Below are positions 62,922-64,000 of a stretch of DNA of 64,000 nucleotides, piece by piece. A program made the position numbers and the translations under genes. The notes below the pieces were generated by a model. It did no database searches. It worked only from the letters and a program-made list of their open reading frames with translations, and was not told the DNA's origin. Positions within the stretch are counted from its first letter, which is position 1. Each line of letters opens with the position of its first letter. The DNA comes from Sthenelais limicola. Taxonomy: Eukaryota > Annelida > Polychaeta > Phyllodocida > Sigalionidae. The stretch lies in NCBI GenBank assembly GCA_942159475.1, contig OW804096.1, forward strand, positions 43,895,744 through 43,959,743. The letters run 5' to 3'.

Positions 62922-64000
62922 ATAATCCTGGCATATACTATGTACGCACTTCTTTTTGAAAACAAATGTGTAAATTCCAACGAGCATAGAACTGGTTATA
63001 CTCAATGTACTCATTGCCAGAACGAGTCGCATATATAGACACTTGCAGGCAAGAAAATGTCCAGTGGAATTGCCCTCATTACATTGCAGTATTCAAACAA
63101 TGTGACTTTGTTCCTATGTGGTATTGTGAACATGTATGAAGTAATGGTAAAATAAAACACTTTGACGTGAAGAATTGTCGAATCCAATCAACATTTCTAA
63201 AGGAAAGGAGCAAATGTCCACAAGAACAAGACAGATAGGTGATACACAAATAGCAACAAAAAACTATTTTTTGACAATAATTACCACCATGGTTCCGAGA
63301 TCTCATATATCGGTAAATACTCCTAGCTTTGCCCCGCGATGAAAAGACCTTTTCTTGCTACTAAACCAGATACACTGGCGTCTATAATAGTCAACGTTTA
63401 AATCTTGACTGCTCAACTAGATCCCTTCCTCGAGTCAAATCTGTACCTGGAAATGTTCCATATGGGGCCATTATATTATGCATGTATGCAAACTATTGGT
63501 TTCGGGGGTAGCCAATGTATACACATGGGTCTGGACAGCTCTGAGGTCCCTATTTACAAAGGCAATGAAGACTTTGAGCGTAGGGAGTGTCGAGTCAATG
63601 CTAAACACATTTGTCCGAGAATGTAGGGTGATGGCTTTTAAGTAATGTCAGTGTTTGCCTCGAGATTAAAGCGGTACGCGTAACAATAACTTCGCTGCGT
63701 TATAAGCCTTCCCTTCTGACATAGATTAAATAGCCTCGACTACGCCTGAAACAGTAGACTGATTGAGTCAATTAATCGTCGTTTTTTTCCATTTAATAGT
63801 TTTTGATAATTGGAGTGATGTGGAACGATGATTAATACCATAAGTATGGATCTGTGGACTCACAGTCAGACGCTAAAAATATAAGAAAGTGGACAAGTCC
63901 TGACTGGATTATCAAAAGTATACTAATTGAGGGAACATATACTTGCCAAGAATGGTACGGTATTTAATTCAGTATTGATGGAGCCCTAGTGGGTTCTCTT
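62922..64000. other. Region upstream of gene 3's putative start
   Basis: No coding exon recognised on either strand. Frames of 70-80 codons here show no motif. The gene 3 promoter or a non-coding leader exon may lie here or beyond the window edge. Confidence 0.4.

Overview
The window reads as nuclear DNA of an invertebrate animal, most likely a marine bilaterian. The genes are split into many short exons with GT-AG introns, intergenic DNA is AT-rich and full of small inverted-repeat elements and LINE remains, and the proteins are animal signalling and neurotransmitter families. The phylum cannot be fixed from this sequence.

Three genes can be assembled exon by exon, with reading phase kept across every junction. 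(1) On the + strand, about 15.9-30.05 kb, a C2-PDZ protein resembles the N-terminal half of RGS3-type regulators but has no RGS domain here. Its ORF meets a TGA at 28553-28555 and then runs on in the same frame for 320 more codons. (2) On the - strand, 43697 down to 31534, lies a complete 11-exon dopamine/tyramine beta-hydroxylase gene of 614 codons with every copper ligand present. Its stop codon appears to be completed by the end of a small transposon. (3) On the - strand, 62921 down to 49717, a 15-exon gene encodes an unrecognised, charged, mostly disordered protein of about 946 aa.

Layout: 1-15.9 kb is intergenic, with a 5'-truncated LINE and one MITE copy. Gene 1 follows, with an 8.6 kb first coding intron. 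Genes 1 and 2 converge, with about 1 kb between their likely 3' ends. Genes 2 and 3 are tandem on the - strand with 6 kb between them. The last 1.1 kb lies upstream of gene 3's putative start. Introns of genes 2 and 3 hold most of the mobile DNA: foldback elements, a TA-flanked MITE, a three-copy MITE family, a palindrome family and tandem arrays.

The strongest leads are the in-frame TGA in gene 1 (readthrough, editing, a tiny intron or a nonsense allele) and the transposon-derived stop of the hydroxylase gene, whose end is partly duplicated in its own intron 7. No functional cluster is implied: the three genes have unrelated jobs.
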